Assembly (NCBI RefSeq): GCF_000427885.1
Contig: NZ_ATYW01000001.1
Location: forward strand, 116,699-180,698
DNA length: 64,000 nucleotides
Direction: 5' to 3'
Origin: Glycomyces tenuis DSM 44171
GTDB taxonomy: Bacteria; Actinomycetota; Actinomycetes; Mycobacteriales; Micromonosporaceae
A program made the position numbers and the translations under genes. A model generated the notes under the pieces. That model was not told the origin of the DNA and searched no databases. It saw only the letters and a program-made list of their open reading frames with translations. Positions 8,217 to 15,575 of the stretch are shown here, piece after piece (the stretch's first letter is position 1; each line of letters starts with the position of its first letter).

Positions 8217-9236
8217 ATGACACGTTATCCAAATATGCCGCTGCACCGTGAAGCCATGCGCGTGGACCGGTTCGGCGCCGACTCCCCCACTCCGGCCCGC
8301 GAGACCGTTGCGCGCCGAGGGCTCGCCGGCCGGGCCATCGTGCGCGTCACGCACGCCTCGGTCGGGGTGACCGACGCGATGGCCGCGCGCGGCGACTACC
8401 TGCTCCACCCCTTCCGAGGCTTCGTGCCGGGGTACGACTTCGTCGGCACGGTCGAGCACCTGCCCGCCGGCGATCGCTCGGGCCTGTCGCTCGGCCGGCG
8501 AGTGGCCGCCGTCATGCCTTTCATGGGCGCCCACGCGGACATGGTGAGCCTCGCCCCGTCGCTGCTGGTGCCGGTGCCCGACGAACTCGACAGCCCCACC
8601 GCCGCGACGCTCCCCTTGGACACCGTCACCGCGTTCTTCGCGCTCGACGCGCTGGCGCTCGACGACGGCGCGAGCGTCCTCGTTCAAGGCGCGAGCGGAG
8701 CGGTCGGCGCCTGGACGGTGCAGCTCGCCGCGGAGCGCGGCCTCGCCGTCTACGGCACCGCGTCGCCACGCTCGCGCGACTACGCCGAGCGGCTCGGAGC
8801 CGAGGTGCTCGACTACCGCGACCCCGCGTGGATCGAGCGCCTGGCGACGGCATCGGGCGGCGTCTCGGGCGCCATCGACCACACGGGCAGCCGCGCGCTG
8901 CGCCGCGCCGTGCGCCCGGGCGGACGCATCGTGCGCATCGCCTTCGGCGGCGAACCCGGGAGGCAGCGCAGCGCCACTGCGACCGGTTTCCTCACTGCGG
9001 CCATGCGGCGCTACGCGCGCCCCGGCGAACGCGTCTCCTCGGTGCCGATCATCGTGGCGACCCGCCGGAGCGCATACCGGCGGGCACTGTCCACGCTCAT
9101 GGAGGCGGTCGCCACCGGCAGACTGCTCGCACCGCTGCCGCAGACGTTCCCTCTCACTGAATACGCCGATGCGCTCAAGGCCGCGAACAGCGGCGACCCG
9201 GGCGTCAAAACCGTCCTCACCATGTCCCACAAATGA
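8217..9236 (+). CDS. Zinc-type alcohol dehydrogenase-like / quinone oxidoreductase family protein
   Basis: A 339-aa MDR-superfamily NAD(P)H-dependent oxidoreductase. The GroES-like N-terminal domain includes GYDFVGTVEHLPAGDRSGLSLGRRV. The Rossmann domain has the nucleotide-binding loop VLVQGASGAVGAWTVQLA (about residue 160) and YGTASPRSRDYAERLGAEVLDYR. The catalytic and structural zinc cysteines of true alcohol dehydrogenases are absent, which fits the quinone-reductase branch. Natural substrates are probably quinones or enals, but this is not shown. It is transcribed divergently from, and probably repressed by, the adjacent MarR protein. The ATG at 8217 appears leaderless; ATG 8235 is an alternative. 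Confidence 0.85.
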   Translation: MTRYPNMPLHREAMRVDRFGADSPTPARETVARRGLAGRAIVRVTHASVGVTDAMAARGDYLLHPFRGFVPGYDFVGTVEHLPAGDRSGLSLGRRVAAVMPFMGAHADMVSLAPSLLVPVPDELDSPTAATLPLDTVTAFFALDALALDDGASVLVQGASGAVGAWTVQLAAERGLAVYGTASPRSRDYAERLGAEVLDYRDPAWIERLATASGGVSGAIDHTGSRALRRAVRPGGRIVRIAFGGEPGRQRSATATGFLTAAMRRYARPGERVSSVPIIVATRRSAYRRALSTLMEAVATGRLLAPLPQTFPLTEYADALKAANSGDPGVKTVLTMSHK

Positions 9237-9313
9237 TCTCGAGGACGCGGTAGTAGTGAGCGGCCGTCCCGAAGAAACAGCGGCCGCGACTCACCACCCG
9301 CACGACCGCCACG

Positions 9314-9338
9314 AAAAAGGGGACCTCGCGGTCCCCTT
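9314..9338 (-). terminator. Original terminator of tRNA-Pro, displaced by the integrated element
   Basis: On the minus strand the stem AAGGGGACC / GGTCCCCTT (9317-9325 with 9330-9338) is followed by TTTTT, a classic intrinsic terminator. It lies immediately beyond the attL copy of the tRNA-Pro 3' end. Before insertion it would have sat directly downstream of the tRNA gene now found at 20931-21007. Confidence 0.8.
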
Positions 9339-9342
9339 GTGA

Positions 9343-9388
9343 TGGTCGGGTTGACAGGATTTGAACCTGCGACCCCCTCGTCCCGAAC
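9343..9388 (-). repeat. attL: 46-bp copy of the tRNA-Pro 3' half
   Basis: These 46 bp are identical to 20931-20976. They include the tRNA 3' CCA, acceptor 3' strand, T-arm, variable region and part of the anticodon loop, and then diverge. This is the left attachment site of the integrated element. The copy lacks the tRNA 5' half and so is not a functional tRNA. Confidence 0.97.
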
Positions 9389-9470
9389 TATCGGCAACAC
9401 GGTTATCCAAGGTCAACCAAGGTGCATCAAGGCTGGTCAGAGCCATTCTGAGACATCCTCAGCCATGCCG

Positions 9471-9494
9471 GTTGCTGTAGAAAACTGCTGTACA
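9471..9494 (+). repeat. Left arm-type integrase site (TGCTGTA pair)
   Basis: Two copies of TGCTGTA(G/C)A, 13 bp apart (9473 and 9486), lie 82 bp inside attL. The 24-bp block matches 20851-20874 near attR at 21 of 24 positions, in the same orientation and with the same 13-bp spacing. Paired direct repeats flanking both core sites are the expected layout of arm-type sites for a tyrosine integrase. Confidence 0.6.
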
Positions 9495-9518
9495 GCATCC
9501 CCCAACTGTCCAAAATGG

Positions 9519-9537
9519 TGTCAACACTCTCTTGACA
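9519..9537. promoter_or_regulatory. TGTCAA...TTGACA palindrome near the element's left end
   Basis: Perfect 6-bp arms, TGTCAA (9519-9524) and TTGACA (9532-9537). The right arm could also serve as a -35 hexamer. The same motif type recurs elsewhere in the element: GTCAA/TTGAC at 15086-15102 and an 8-bp-arm version at 19230-19250. It could be an operator for an element-encoded regulator; no binding protein is assigned. Confidence 0.35.
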
Positions 9538-9552
9538 TGGAGGCCGGGTTCA

Positions 9553-9658
9553 TTGGCCGGGGTCGGGCGCGCATTACGCTTGACCCGCGACAGGGCGGCA
9601 CCGCAGGGGCCCGCCCTCAACCGCCCTGGGGTGCGCGCCCGAAGGGGTCCCCGGCCAA
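9553..9658. repeat. Large imperfect hairpin 1 in the element's left non-coding region
   Basis: The outer stem is TTGGCCGGGG (9553-9562) with CCCCGGCCAA (9649-9658), then GGGCGCGCA (9565-9573) with TGCGCGCCC (9632-9640), with further GGGC/GCCC pairing inside. No gene is supported between attL (9388) and the antitoxin (9877). This region instead holds the arm site, a palindrome and two large hairpins. A role as replication or transfer origin is possible but not shown. Confidence 0.6.
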
Positions 9659-9670
9659 GGGTTCCGGCCG

Positions 9671-9807
9671 GAACTTTCAGATCATCCTCAAGGCGTCCTT
9701 CTTTGGCTGTGCCAGCCGCGGGACGGGGACGTGGGCCCCGCGCGAGGGGCCCCGTCCCGCGGCTGGCACGCGGCCGATAGGCCGCCTTGAAGATGTATAG
9801 AAAGTTC
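9671..9807. repeat. Large nested hairpin 2 in the element's left non-coding region
   Basis: The central stem is a perfect 20-bp inverted repeat (9709-9728 with 9750-9769) around an inner GGGCCCC/GGGGCCC stem. The outer arms are GAACTTTC (9671-9678) with GAAAGTTC (9800-9807) and TCAAGGCG (9688-9695) with CGCCTTGA (9783-9790). The symmetry over about 137 bp is far above chance. It could be a double-strand origin, a cis-acting transfer locus, or a structured RNA/MITE-like relic. Confidence 0.7.
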
Positions 9808-9876
9808 TCACAGGCTCCTGGATGGGGTGTCTGGCAAGTCTGGCGTTTGCGGCGGATGCTGCGTAAGCTGGAGTGT

Positions 9877-10104
9877 ATGAAGCAACGTATGACAATCAAT
9901 GTTGATGCTCCGTTGGCTGCCTGGTTGCAGTCCGAGGCAACCTCGTCCACCAACGGAAACGTGTCGGCCTTCCTGGAAGACCTGATCCGTCGTGAAGCGC
10001 TACGGGAGTCGCTGGACGCTCATGCGAACTTCTTCGAAGCTCGACCGGGTTGGTTCGATGATCTCGAAGCCGAGCACGAGGCCGCCTGGAGGTCCGGCGA
10101 GTGA
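9877..10104 (+). CDS. Antitoxin of a type II toxin-antitoxin pair
   Basis: A 75-aa protein. ATG 9877 follows CTGGAGTGT; ATG 9889 is an alternative. The N-terminal MTINVDAPLAAWLQSEA is typical of a short beta strand of ribbon-helix-helix antitoxins, followed by helices (NVSAFLEDLIRREALRESL). The C-terminus is acidic and Trp-containing (GWFDDLEAEHEAAWRSGE), suited to wrapping a toxin. Its stop overlaps the MazF-like toxin start as GTGA, the standard TA arrangement. It probably neutralises the toxin and represses its own operon. It sits near the left end of the AICE, where it may stabilise the element. Confidence 0.75.
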   Translation: MKQRMTINVDAPLAAWLQSEATSSTNGNVSAFLEDLIRREALRESLDAHANFFEARPGWFDDLEAEHEAAWRSGE

Positions 10105-10409
10105 TCCGCCGTGGTGAAGTCTGGCGGTACGAGTCCTACGTCAACCGGCCAGGCCGAACCGGGCTCCGCCTGGTGGTCTCTGCCGACGAGGTGAACGGGG
10201 CCGACCGAATCCCGGTGGTCCTGGCGCTTGAAGTTCTTGACGCTGACCCTGGCGGCTTGCTGTCGGTCAAGCTCGATGAGGGTTCCTGGGCATCTGCGCT
10301 CTCGGTGGTCGCCTGCCAAAAATCGAGAATGGCGGAACTCGTGGCGACTGCGGATGACGCCACGATGGAACTCGTCTCTTCGGCGCTGAGAGCTGTCCAG
10401 GCGCTTTAG
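10101..10409 (+). CDS. MazF/PemK-like toxin (mRNA interferase fold)
   Basis: A 102-aa protein starting at GTG 10101, overlapping the antitoxin stop. The opening MIRRGEVWRYE is the hallmark of the MazF/PemK/CcdB-like barrel. RPGRTGLRLVVSADEVNGADRIPVVLALEV matches the second and third strands (R-x-x-LVVS, then a strand with V-x-A-L). Length fits the family (about 105 aa). The family usually cleaves mRNA at short sequences; cleavage activity here is inferred. No RelE/HicA features are seen. Confidence 0.8.
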   Translation: MIRRGEVWRYESYVNRPGRTGLRLVVSADEVNGADRIPVVLALEVLDADPGGLLSVKLDEGSWASALSVVACQKSRMAELVATADDATMELVSSALRAVQAL

Positions 10410-10429
10410 CGACTGATAGACTCAGCCCA

Positions 10430-10981
10430 ATGGAACTATACGACAGGGCGTTTAATCAAGCTGAAGAACTTCTCTCGAATGAACTTCCTCGACGGTGGAG
10501 TCATGTGCAAGCCGTGGGTAGCAAAGCGTTGTCAGTTGGGTCTCGGCTGATGAATGATACTGATCAAGAAGCACTTGCAGTTTCTGCGATCTTGCATGAC
10601 ATCGGGTATGCGTCTGAGCTTGCTGCCACTGGTTTTCATCCACTCGATGGGGCTCGTTGGTTGCGCGATCATGGATGGAACAAGCGCATCGTTGATCTCG
10701 TTGCACACCATTCTTGTGCAGCAGTTGAGGCTGAGGAACGTGGCCTGCGGGAGGTTTTGGAGGCTGAGTTCCAGAATGAAGCCTCAGAAGTTACTGAGGC
10801 GCTCTGGTACTGCGATATGACGACTGGACCGACTGGCTTGGACGTTGAAGTCGGCGACCGTCTCACTGAGATTTTGGAGCGTTACGGGCCTGATCATGTC
10901 GTGTCGCGGTTCATTCGGAAGGCACAGAGCTCGATCATGGATGCTGTGAGCAGGACTGAAGCAAGGCTTCTGTCGGCCTAA
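10430..10981 (+). CDS. HD-domain hydrolase
   Basis: A 183-aa soluble HD-superfamily protein. Metal ligands are visible in order: an early His (WSHVQAVGSKAL), the HD pair in AILHDIGYA (about residue 57), HH in DLVAHHSCAAVE (about residue 92) and a late Asp in YCDMTTGP. HD proteins hydrolyse nucleotides or phosphate esters; the substrate is not indicated. GC content and codon use are visibly lower than in flanking genes (many AT-ending codons), suggesting a different origin from the transfer backbone. It converges with the NUDIX gene, the stops overlapping by 4 bp. Confidence 0.8.
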   Translation: MELYDRAFNQAEELLSNELPRRWSHVQAVGSKALSVGSRLMNDTDQEALAVSAILHDIGYASELAATGFHPLDGARWLRDHGWNKRIVDLVAHHSCAAVEAEERGLREVLEAEFQNEASEVTEALWYCDMTTGPTGLDVEVGDRLTEILERYGPDHVVSRFIRKAQSSIMDAVSRTEARLLSA

Positions 10982-11448
10982 CCGATATACGGTGCGGTCC
11001 TGTGCTCAAACCCGTGTTCAATGCGCATCCTCATAGAGGGGTTGATCGAGAGGTCGTCGAGTTCTGAGCGCTTGAACCATTTCACTTGTGTTGATTCATC
11101 GCTCGTGGTGGGAGTGCCCCCGGTCTGCTCTCCACGAAAACAAATTGAGAACTGCTGACGCACTTCGCCATCGCTGTACTCAATCAAATGGTTGGGATTG
11201 GTATACATACCGATGATCTCGGTGATTTTGATGTCAATCCCCGACTCTTCCTTGGTTTCCCTAATCGCCGTATCTGCAATGTATTCACCTGGATCGTGAG
11301 CGCCACCGGGCAGTGCCCAATCACCGTTATCGGTCCGTTGAATTAGTAGGACACGGTTCTCTGAGTCGAGAACGAAGGCAGTGGTTGACGGAACCACACT
11401 GTTGGGTTCTGGTGCGTTCGGATTGTCAATGTGGTCAATACGGCTCAC
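10978..11448 (-). CDS. NUDIX hydrolase
   Basis: A 156-aa protein starting at GTG 11448. A complete Nudix box is present (about residues 49-71): GAHDPGE, seven residues, then RETKEESGI, giving the GX5EX7REUXEEXGU pattern with all catalytic acids. An N-terminal strand (TTAFVLDSENRVLLIQR) and GDWALPGG complete the fold. It probably hydrolyses a nucleoside diphosphate derivative; the substrate is unknown. The start overlaps the stop of the XRE regulator gene (GTGA), so the two are one transcript. NUDIX-regulator pairs are a recurrent AICE module. Confidence 0.88.
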   Translation of the reverse strand: MSRIDHIDNPNAPEPNSVVPSTTAFVLDSENRVLLIQRTDNGDWALPGGAHDPGEYIADTAIRETKEESGIDIKITEIIGMYTNPNHLIEYSDGEVRQQFSICFRGEQTGGTPTTSDESTQVKWFKRSELDDLSINPSMRMRIEHGFEHRTAPYIG

Positions 11449-12209
11449 GGCTTGACCTTTCCGTGTTCATGGGTCCAAACATTTTTGGAGCGGGACCAAA
11501 CCCTATCAAAGCTGTCCGAGAACGTTTGGAACATGGTTCCACCAGCCAACTCCTTGAGGTGGAGTACCGGCGCATGGGCAGCAGGGCAACCAAGGATGTG
11601 GGTGTTTACCAGCATCTCGTTGTCGAACTTGTAGATGCTGTTGTAAAGGGCGGTGTCGTGGTACCCAACGAACACGCCTGGAACGCCTTCTAGCTGGTTG
11701 TAGTAGGTGAGCACATTCCTGACCTTTTCGGCCATCGCCCCACCGATGCCTTCCTCGGCGCCGCGAAGCGCTACCGCTTCGGACTCAGGGTCGCCAAGAA
11801 GGACCACGATCTTCGTACCGCTCTTGGCCTTGGCTTTGATCTTCCCGATGAGGTCGGTCTGCTCCGGCAGGAACAAACCCGCGTATGCAAGCACGCCAAT
11901 GAAGTCTGTTGCCTGGTCGAGTAGCCGAGCCCACAAGTCATTTGGCACGGCATAGCGCCTCGGATAAGTCTTGACCAGCTCCGACTCGGAAACGGCAATC
12001 TGCTTGTCGGCCGGAAGCACATCGGGCCACAGGTAGTTTTCCCGCTCCTTCAGAAGGGCGGCAACCTCTCTGCGGTACTTAGGGTAGGGCGCTCGCCCTT
12101 TAGTGATCCACCTCTCAACTGTTTTGGGGTCCACGCCTAGCTCTGAGGCAAGGCCCGCTGGACTAAAACCGTTGGACTGCATGGAATCGCGAAGTCGTTC
12201 GTTCGGCAT
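11445..12209 (-). CDS. XRE-type regulator with C-terminal sensor-like domain
   Basis: A 254-aa protein; I favour ATG 12209 over a TTG start at 12230. The N-terminal helix-turn-helix is clear (SPAGLASELGVDPKTVERWITKGR). The C-terminal ~170 residues resemble the domain often fused to XRE proteins in Streptomyces mobile elements (FIGVLAYAGLFLPEQTDLI, KIVVLLGDPESEAV, then YNSIYKFDNEMLVNTHILG), with a PLD-like look but no HKD motif. A 19-bp inverted repeat lies immediately upstream and is the likely operator. It is co-transcribed with the NUDIX gene and probably represses excision, replication or transfer until a signal arrives. The signal is unknown. Confidence 0.75.
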   Translation of the reverse strand: MPNERLRDSMQSNGFSPAGLASELGVDPKTVERWITKGRAPYPKYRREVAALLKERENYLWPDVLPADKQIAVSESELVKTYPRRYAVPNDLWARLLDQATDFIGVLAYAGLFLPEQTDLIGKIKAKAKSGTKIVVLLGDPESEAVALRGAEEGIGGAMAEKVRNVLTYYNQLEGVPGVFVGYHDTALYNSIYKFDNEMLVNTHILGCPAAHAPVLHLKELAGGTMFQTFSDSFDRVWSRSKNVWTHEHGKVKP

Positions 12210-12234
12210 CTTGGCCTTGCTCTCTTGCAAAATG

Positions 12235-12286
12235 AGGGACGTCTAGGGACTTCTTCACTGTATCACAGACGTCCCTAAACGTCCCT
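12235..12286. promoter_or_regulatory. Paired operator upstream of the XRE regulator
   Basis: AGGGACGTCTAGGGACTTC (12235-12253) and the reverse complement of 12268-12286 match at 17 of 19 positions, with 14 bp between the arms. Each arm itself contains two direct AGGGAC units 10 bp apart, one helical turn, which suits cooperative dimer binding. It lies between the regulator and the rightward transfer genes, so it could control both directions. Confidence 0.65.
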
Positions 12287-12396
12287 CCAGGTGGTGAACT
12301 CGTCCTTCATTCTGCGCGAATCTTGTCTCATCAGCTCGGAAGTTCCGGGTTGGGGCCCTTCGGGGTCAAGCGCTCAACAGATTGAGAGGCAAGCTG

Positions 12397-12720
12397 ATGA
12401 AGCTGATGGTTGACACCTCTGAGGTGGCGTTCATGGTCACTCAGGCTCCGGTGCCGAAGGAGTTCAAGGGTGAGCAGCAGAAGGACAAGAACACCGGTGC
12501 CCTGAAGTGGGTGACGTCCGTGCTCGCTCTGGAGCAGAGCGACGAGAACGACTCCGGTCAGATCATCCGCATCGTGACTGCTGGCGACAAGCCGAGTGTG
12601 CAGAAAACCCAGCAGGTTGCGGTTGCGGGGCTGGAGGTCCTCCCGTGGGAGAACAAGGAAAAGGGTTCGCACGGCATCTCCTACCGGGCCGCTGAGATCA
12701 AGGTCAAGGCTGCCAAGTAA
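12397..12720 (+). CDS. Conserved AICE-type hypothetical protein
   Basis: A 107-aa soluble protein starting at ATG 12397 after a GAGAGG ribosome site. Its layout (LMVDTSEVAFMVTQAPVPKE, a polar linker, WVTSVLALEQ, ending GISYRAAEIKVKAAK) is one I associate with proteins encoded just upstream of traB in Streptomyces-type AICEs and plasmids. Alternating hydrophobic beta strands could form a small barrel of the OB type, but this is only suggestive. It is the first gene of the rightward transfer/replication operon. Confidence 0.65.
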   Translation: MKLMVDTSEVAFMVTQAPVPKEFKGEQQKDKNTGALKWVTSVLALEQSDENDSGQIIRIVTAGDKPSVQKTQQVAVAGLEVLPWENKEKGSHGISYRAAEIKVKAAK

Positions 12721-12768
12721 TCCGGCGGGTCCCGGTCTGGGGCCTTCCCTCTCGAAAGGATCTCTGCC

Positions 12769-13071
12769 ATGCAAGACGTGCTCTCAGGACAGATGACACT
12801 GTTCCTCAAAGGCGTGATGGCTCTTGAGCCGCAGCTCTTTGACAACGAGCGAGCGTGCTTGCGCGTCAGCGCGGGCTACGGAGGCACTCAGCTGAGTGTC
12901 CACGGTGCTCCTGCGGAGCTTCGGCAATTCGCTGAGGCGCTGCACCGTCTGGCCGATGAGGCTGAGCGGAACGGCAAGCGTCAACGTGCGCTTGACAACG
13001 CTCCGCGTCGTCGGACGAAGTTCGTCGCCGAACCGGTGGCGAATGGGAAAGAGATGAAGATCGCCGCTTAG
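12769..13071 (+). CDS. Small hypothetical protein of the transfer operon
   Basis: A 100-aa protein, not recognised. ATG 12769 follows GAAAGGATCTCTGCC, a good ribosome site. The middle has a strand-like stretch (CLRVSAGYGGTQLSVHG), then an amphipathic helix (AELRQFAEALHRLADEAERNGK) and a basic tail (RRRTKFVAEP). It lies 48 bp after the preceding gene and is probably co-transcribed with it. Confidence 0.6.
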   Translation: MQDVLSGQMTLFLKGVMALEPQLFDNERACLRVSAGYGGTQLSVHGAPAELRQFAEALHRLADEAERNGKRQRALDNAPRRRTKFVAEPVANGKEMKIAA

Positions 13072-13172
13072 CGGCATTCGGGGAACCGGCTCGTACTTGG
13101 CGGTCCTGGCCGGTTCCCCGGCATTCAGTTCACAGAAACCTTTGCCCCACGGGGCGGAAAGGTGGTTCTGCC

Positions 13173-14153
13173 ATGCGTTCTTATGGTAGCAAATCTGCTG
13201 GTCGTAGCAGGGGCGGTGCGCGAGCTGCGCAGACGCTGATTGACCAGTTCGACAAGGATTCGGCGGCGCGTCGCGCCAAAATCGTCGGCATCCTCGCCGG
13301 TCTCGCCTCCGGCGCGGTGGCCTTCTTGGTCACCTTCGCGTTCCTCGATTTCGGGACGGCTCTGATGGCGACGGTCATCACCGCTCTCGCCGCTGGACTG
13401 CTCGGCGCAGGCATCTCGCTGGCCTGGCCGGTCCTGCGGGTTCTGTGGCACTGGGCCGGGGAGATCATCCTCGCCGGTCTGCTGCTGGGCCTGTACGCCG
13501 CTGTGGCGGCATGGCTGACTCCGGTCTGGGGCCTGGTGGCTCTGGCCGTCGTGGTCGGGCTGCCGTGGGTCTTCGGACCCGTCCGGCGGTTCCTGGTCCG
13601 GTGGGGCTGGTGCATGGTCACCCGTCACCGGCTGCGGGTCGCCTGCGACTCGTTCATCGAGGGCAAGGGCGTCCGCTCGGCGGTCATGCCGCTGATCCTC
13701 ACGGCTCGTCCGACCGAATCGGGTGAGCGTGTCGGGATGTGGCTCCGCGGTGACCTGACGGTCGCCGAGGTTGAGGATCGCCTCGCGGCGGTCGCCTCGA
13801 CCTGCTGGGCCAACTCGGCGGAAGTCTGGAAGAAGGGCCAGAAGGCCAGTCACGTGGTGGTGGACATCCACCGCCGGGACATCCTCGCCGAGGACGTGCC
13901 GATGCCGGTGGGCGACATGCTCGACGGTATCGAGCCGCACTCCTACGAGGACCTCATGCCCGATGTGGATGAGGACGTCACCGACGATCCCGAGATCCGA
14001 GCGGCGGTTGAGCAGATGCTCAACCCGCGTGGGCGCAAGCCGCGCCAGCCGAAGAACACCAAGGCCGATAAGGCCGCCACGGCCGCTGTCTCGCGGCCTG
14101 ACGACGAGGGCCCGGACGAGGGCGATGAGGACTACATCCCCGAGTTCGTCTGA
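13173..14153 (+). CDS. AICE membrane protein upstream of the TraB-like translocase
   Basis: A 326-aa protein. A basic N-terminus is followed by four hydrophobic segments between residues ~38 and 140, then a soluble domain with Trp/Cys (LTVAEVEDRLAAVASTCWANSAEVW) and an acidic C-terminal tail (DDEGPDEGDEDYIPEFV). Proteins of this layout are encoded next to FtsK-like TraB in many AICEs. There the membrane anchor and early domain of TraB can be a separate polypeptide, so it may be the membrane partner of the downstream ATPase. This is inferred from position and topology. Confidence 0.65.
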   Translation: MRSYGSKSAGRSRGGARAAQTLIDQFDKDSAARRAKIVGILAGLASGAVAFLVTFAFLDFGTALMATVITALAAGLLGAGISLAWPVLRVLWHWAGEIILAGLLLGLYAAVAAWLTPVWGLVALAVVVGLPWVFGPVRRFLVRWGWCMVTRHRLRVACDSFIEGKGVRSAVMPLILTARPTESGERVGMWLRGDLTVAEVEDRLAAVASTCWANSAEVWKKGQKASHVVVDIHRRDILAEDVPMPVGDMLDGIEPHSYEDLMPDVDEDVTDDPEIRAAVEQMLNPRGRKPRQPKNTKADKAATAAVSRPDDEGPDEGDEDYIPEFV

Positions 14154-14271
14154 CCCTCACCCAAGCTCCCCTTCCTGGGGCTGCTCACGGCCGGAAGGGC
14201 GGGGCCTCACCGCTCCGTCCTTCCCGCCACAACCCATTGCACCTATGTGACACCTATTGGAGGTATCGAGA

Positions 14272-15075
14272 ATGAATATCGCTATCGGACCGAACCTGTC
14301 GATCACCGATGACTACTACCTGGGCAAGTACGCGACCGGTGAGGCCGTGAGGCTCAAGCTGGCGTACAAGAACCTGCTCGGCGGCGGCGAGCCCGGCTCG
14401 GGCAAGTCCGGTCTTGAGAATGTGATCATCGCTCAGGCGGCCCTGTCGGTCGATGTGTCCCTGATCGGCTTCGACGGCAAGCTCGTCGAGCTGATGGCCT
14501 GGGCTGAGGCCATGGACGTCTTCGTGGGCCCCGAGATGCGCAAGGCCCTGCACACGCTGCTGTGGCTCCAGCGAGTCATGGATGAACGGTACGCGTCACT
14601 GTCGGCGCGCAAGGTTCGCAAGCACGTCCCTTCTGCGGCTGAACCGGTGTACATGGCCGTGCTCGATGAGCTGGCTTACTTCACCTCGGTGACTGGAACC
14701 AAGGAAGAGCGGGAACTGTTCTGCACGCTCCTGCGCGACATCGTGGCCCGTGGCCGTGCGGCCGGCATTGTGGTCCTGGCCTTCACGCAGCGGGCCTCGT
14801 GGGACATCGTCCCCACGGCCCTGCGGGACCTGTTCGCCTACCGGTGGACCGGACGGGCCACCACCCCGGGTTCTTCGGACGTGGCCCTCGGCGCCGGGTG
14901 GGCCGAACGGGGTTTCAACGCCATGGACCTGGACCCGGCCAAGCCGGGGGACTCGTTTCTGCTCGCTGAGGGCGGGATGCCCCGCCGCATGCGAGTGGCC
15001 TGGATGTCCGATGAGGAAATCGCTCAGGTCGCCTCGTTCGCCGCAAGGCTGCGGGGTAGGGCTCCAGTGTCCTGA
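14272..15075 (+). CDS. TraB/FtsK-SpoIIIE-type DNA translocase
   Basis: A 267-aa ATPase. The start is ATG 14272, 8 nt after GGAGG. Walker A is GGEPGSGKSG (about residues 37-46), Walker B is VYMAVLDELAYF (about 128-139), and a later GIVVLAFTQRASWDIVPTALRDLF corresponds to the FtsK motif with TQR. In AICEs this hexameric motor moves unprocessed double-stranded DNA between cells. It has no membrane segment of its own and lacks an obvious FtsK gamma/winged-helix tail, so it is short. The upstream membrane protein may supply the anchor. Confidence 0.85.
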   Translation: MNIAIGPNLSITDDYYLGKYATGEAVRLKLAYKNLLGGGEPGSGKSGLENVIIAQAALSVDVSLIGFDGKLVELMAWAEAMDVFVGPEMRKALHTLLWLQRVMDERYASLSARKVRKHVPSAAEPVYMAVLDELAYFTSVTGTKEERELFCTLLRDIVARGRAAGIVVLAFTQRASWDIVPTALRDLFAYRWTGRATTPGSSDVALGAGWAERGFNAMDLDPAKPGDSFLLAEGGMPRRMRVAWMSDEEIAQVASFAARLRGRAPVS

Positions 15076-15118
15076 CGCGAGTGCCGTCAAGGCGTCGTTG
15101 ACACCTCGGCGGCACTCC

Positions 15119-15215
15119 GGGCGAACGGTTCTACCGGGGTTCGATTCCCCGGACGCCCACGACGCAAGGAACGCCACACCGAATGGATTCAAGGCCAGTA
15201 CTGCGTCCAGCCGAT
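15119..15215 (+). other. tRNA-like module A (T-arm/acceptor mimic plus hairpin)
   Basis: GGGCG (15119-15123) can pair with CGCCC (15153-15157) beneath a canonical T-arm (CCGGGG, loop TTCGATT, CCCCGG), giving a minihelix without D- or anticodon arms. It is followed by GACGCA (15161-15166) / TGCGTC (15202-15207) and the 19-bp sequence AGTACTGCGTCCAGCCGAT (15197-15215), which recurs exactly in module B. It sits in the leader of the 62-aa ORF that follows. It is not a functional tRNA because there is no anticodon. Confidence 0.6.
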
Positions 15216-15242
15216 AAAGCTATCGAGAGAAAGAGAAACGCA

Positions 15243-15431
15243 ATGAGCGACAAGAAGAACGTGGTCATCCGGCTCAACAGTGGCCGGGAAATCGCCACTG
15301 AGGCGACCTGGCAGACCTGGACCAATATCCGCCAGGAAATCGAATCGTACCCGTCGATCGAGCTGGTCAAAGACGGCAAGGTGGTAGTCGTTCTGACTCG
15401 TCAGATCGAGTCCATCGAAATCGACCGCTAA
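15243..15431 (+). CDS. Small hypothetical protein (62 aa)
   Basis: Not recognised. It starts at ATG 15243 after an A/G-rich leader. It is mostly beta-strand (NVVIRLNSGREIATEATW, SIELVKDGKVVVVLTRQIESIEID). The C-terminal IESIEID echoes IERIKLIEIKD at the end of the next small ORF, so the two may be distant paralogs. The SH3-like/beta-barrel look suggests a small binding protein. Its stop runs straight into tRNA-like module B. Confidence 0.55.
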   Translation: MSDKKNVVIRLNSGREIATEATWQTWTNIRQEIESYPSIELVKDGKVVVVLTRQIESIEIDR

Positions 15432-15437
15432 GCGGTT

Positions 15438-15540
15438 TGGTAGAGCGATCGGCAACCTTCGGGGTTCGAGGCCCCGACGCTCACGACGCAAGGAATACCC
15501 AGCATGAATGGCTCATGGGCTAGTACTGCGTCCAGCCGAT
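15438..15540 (+). other. tRNA-like module B
   Basis: 48 bp (15438-15485) resembling tRNA parts: GGTAGAGC as in a D-arm, then a T-arm (CGGGG TTCGAGG CCCCG) and ACGCTCA as an acceptor strand. The 12 nt between the arms cannot form an anticodon arm. It is 47/48 identical to module C and is followed, as in module A, by a GACGCA...TGCGTC stem and the shared 19-bp sequence (15522-15540). Confidence 0.65.
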
Positions 15541-15575
15541 GGGGCAATGACAACGAACGGAAATGAGGTCGAATA

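Noticed and set aside
9459-9953. ORFs in the element's left non-coding zone
   Set aside because: They are built from the two large inverted repeats and have no ribosome site or codon bias.
14257-14271. Upstream start of the TraB-like gene at 14257
   Set aside because: ATG 14272 has the GGAGG site at the right distance, and the additional residues would overlap it.
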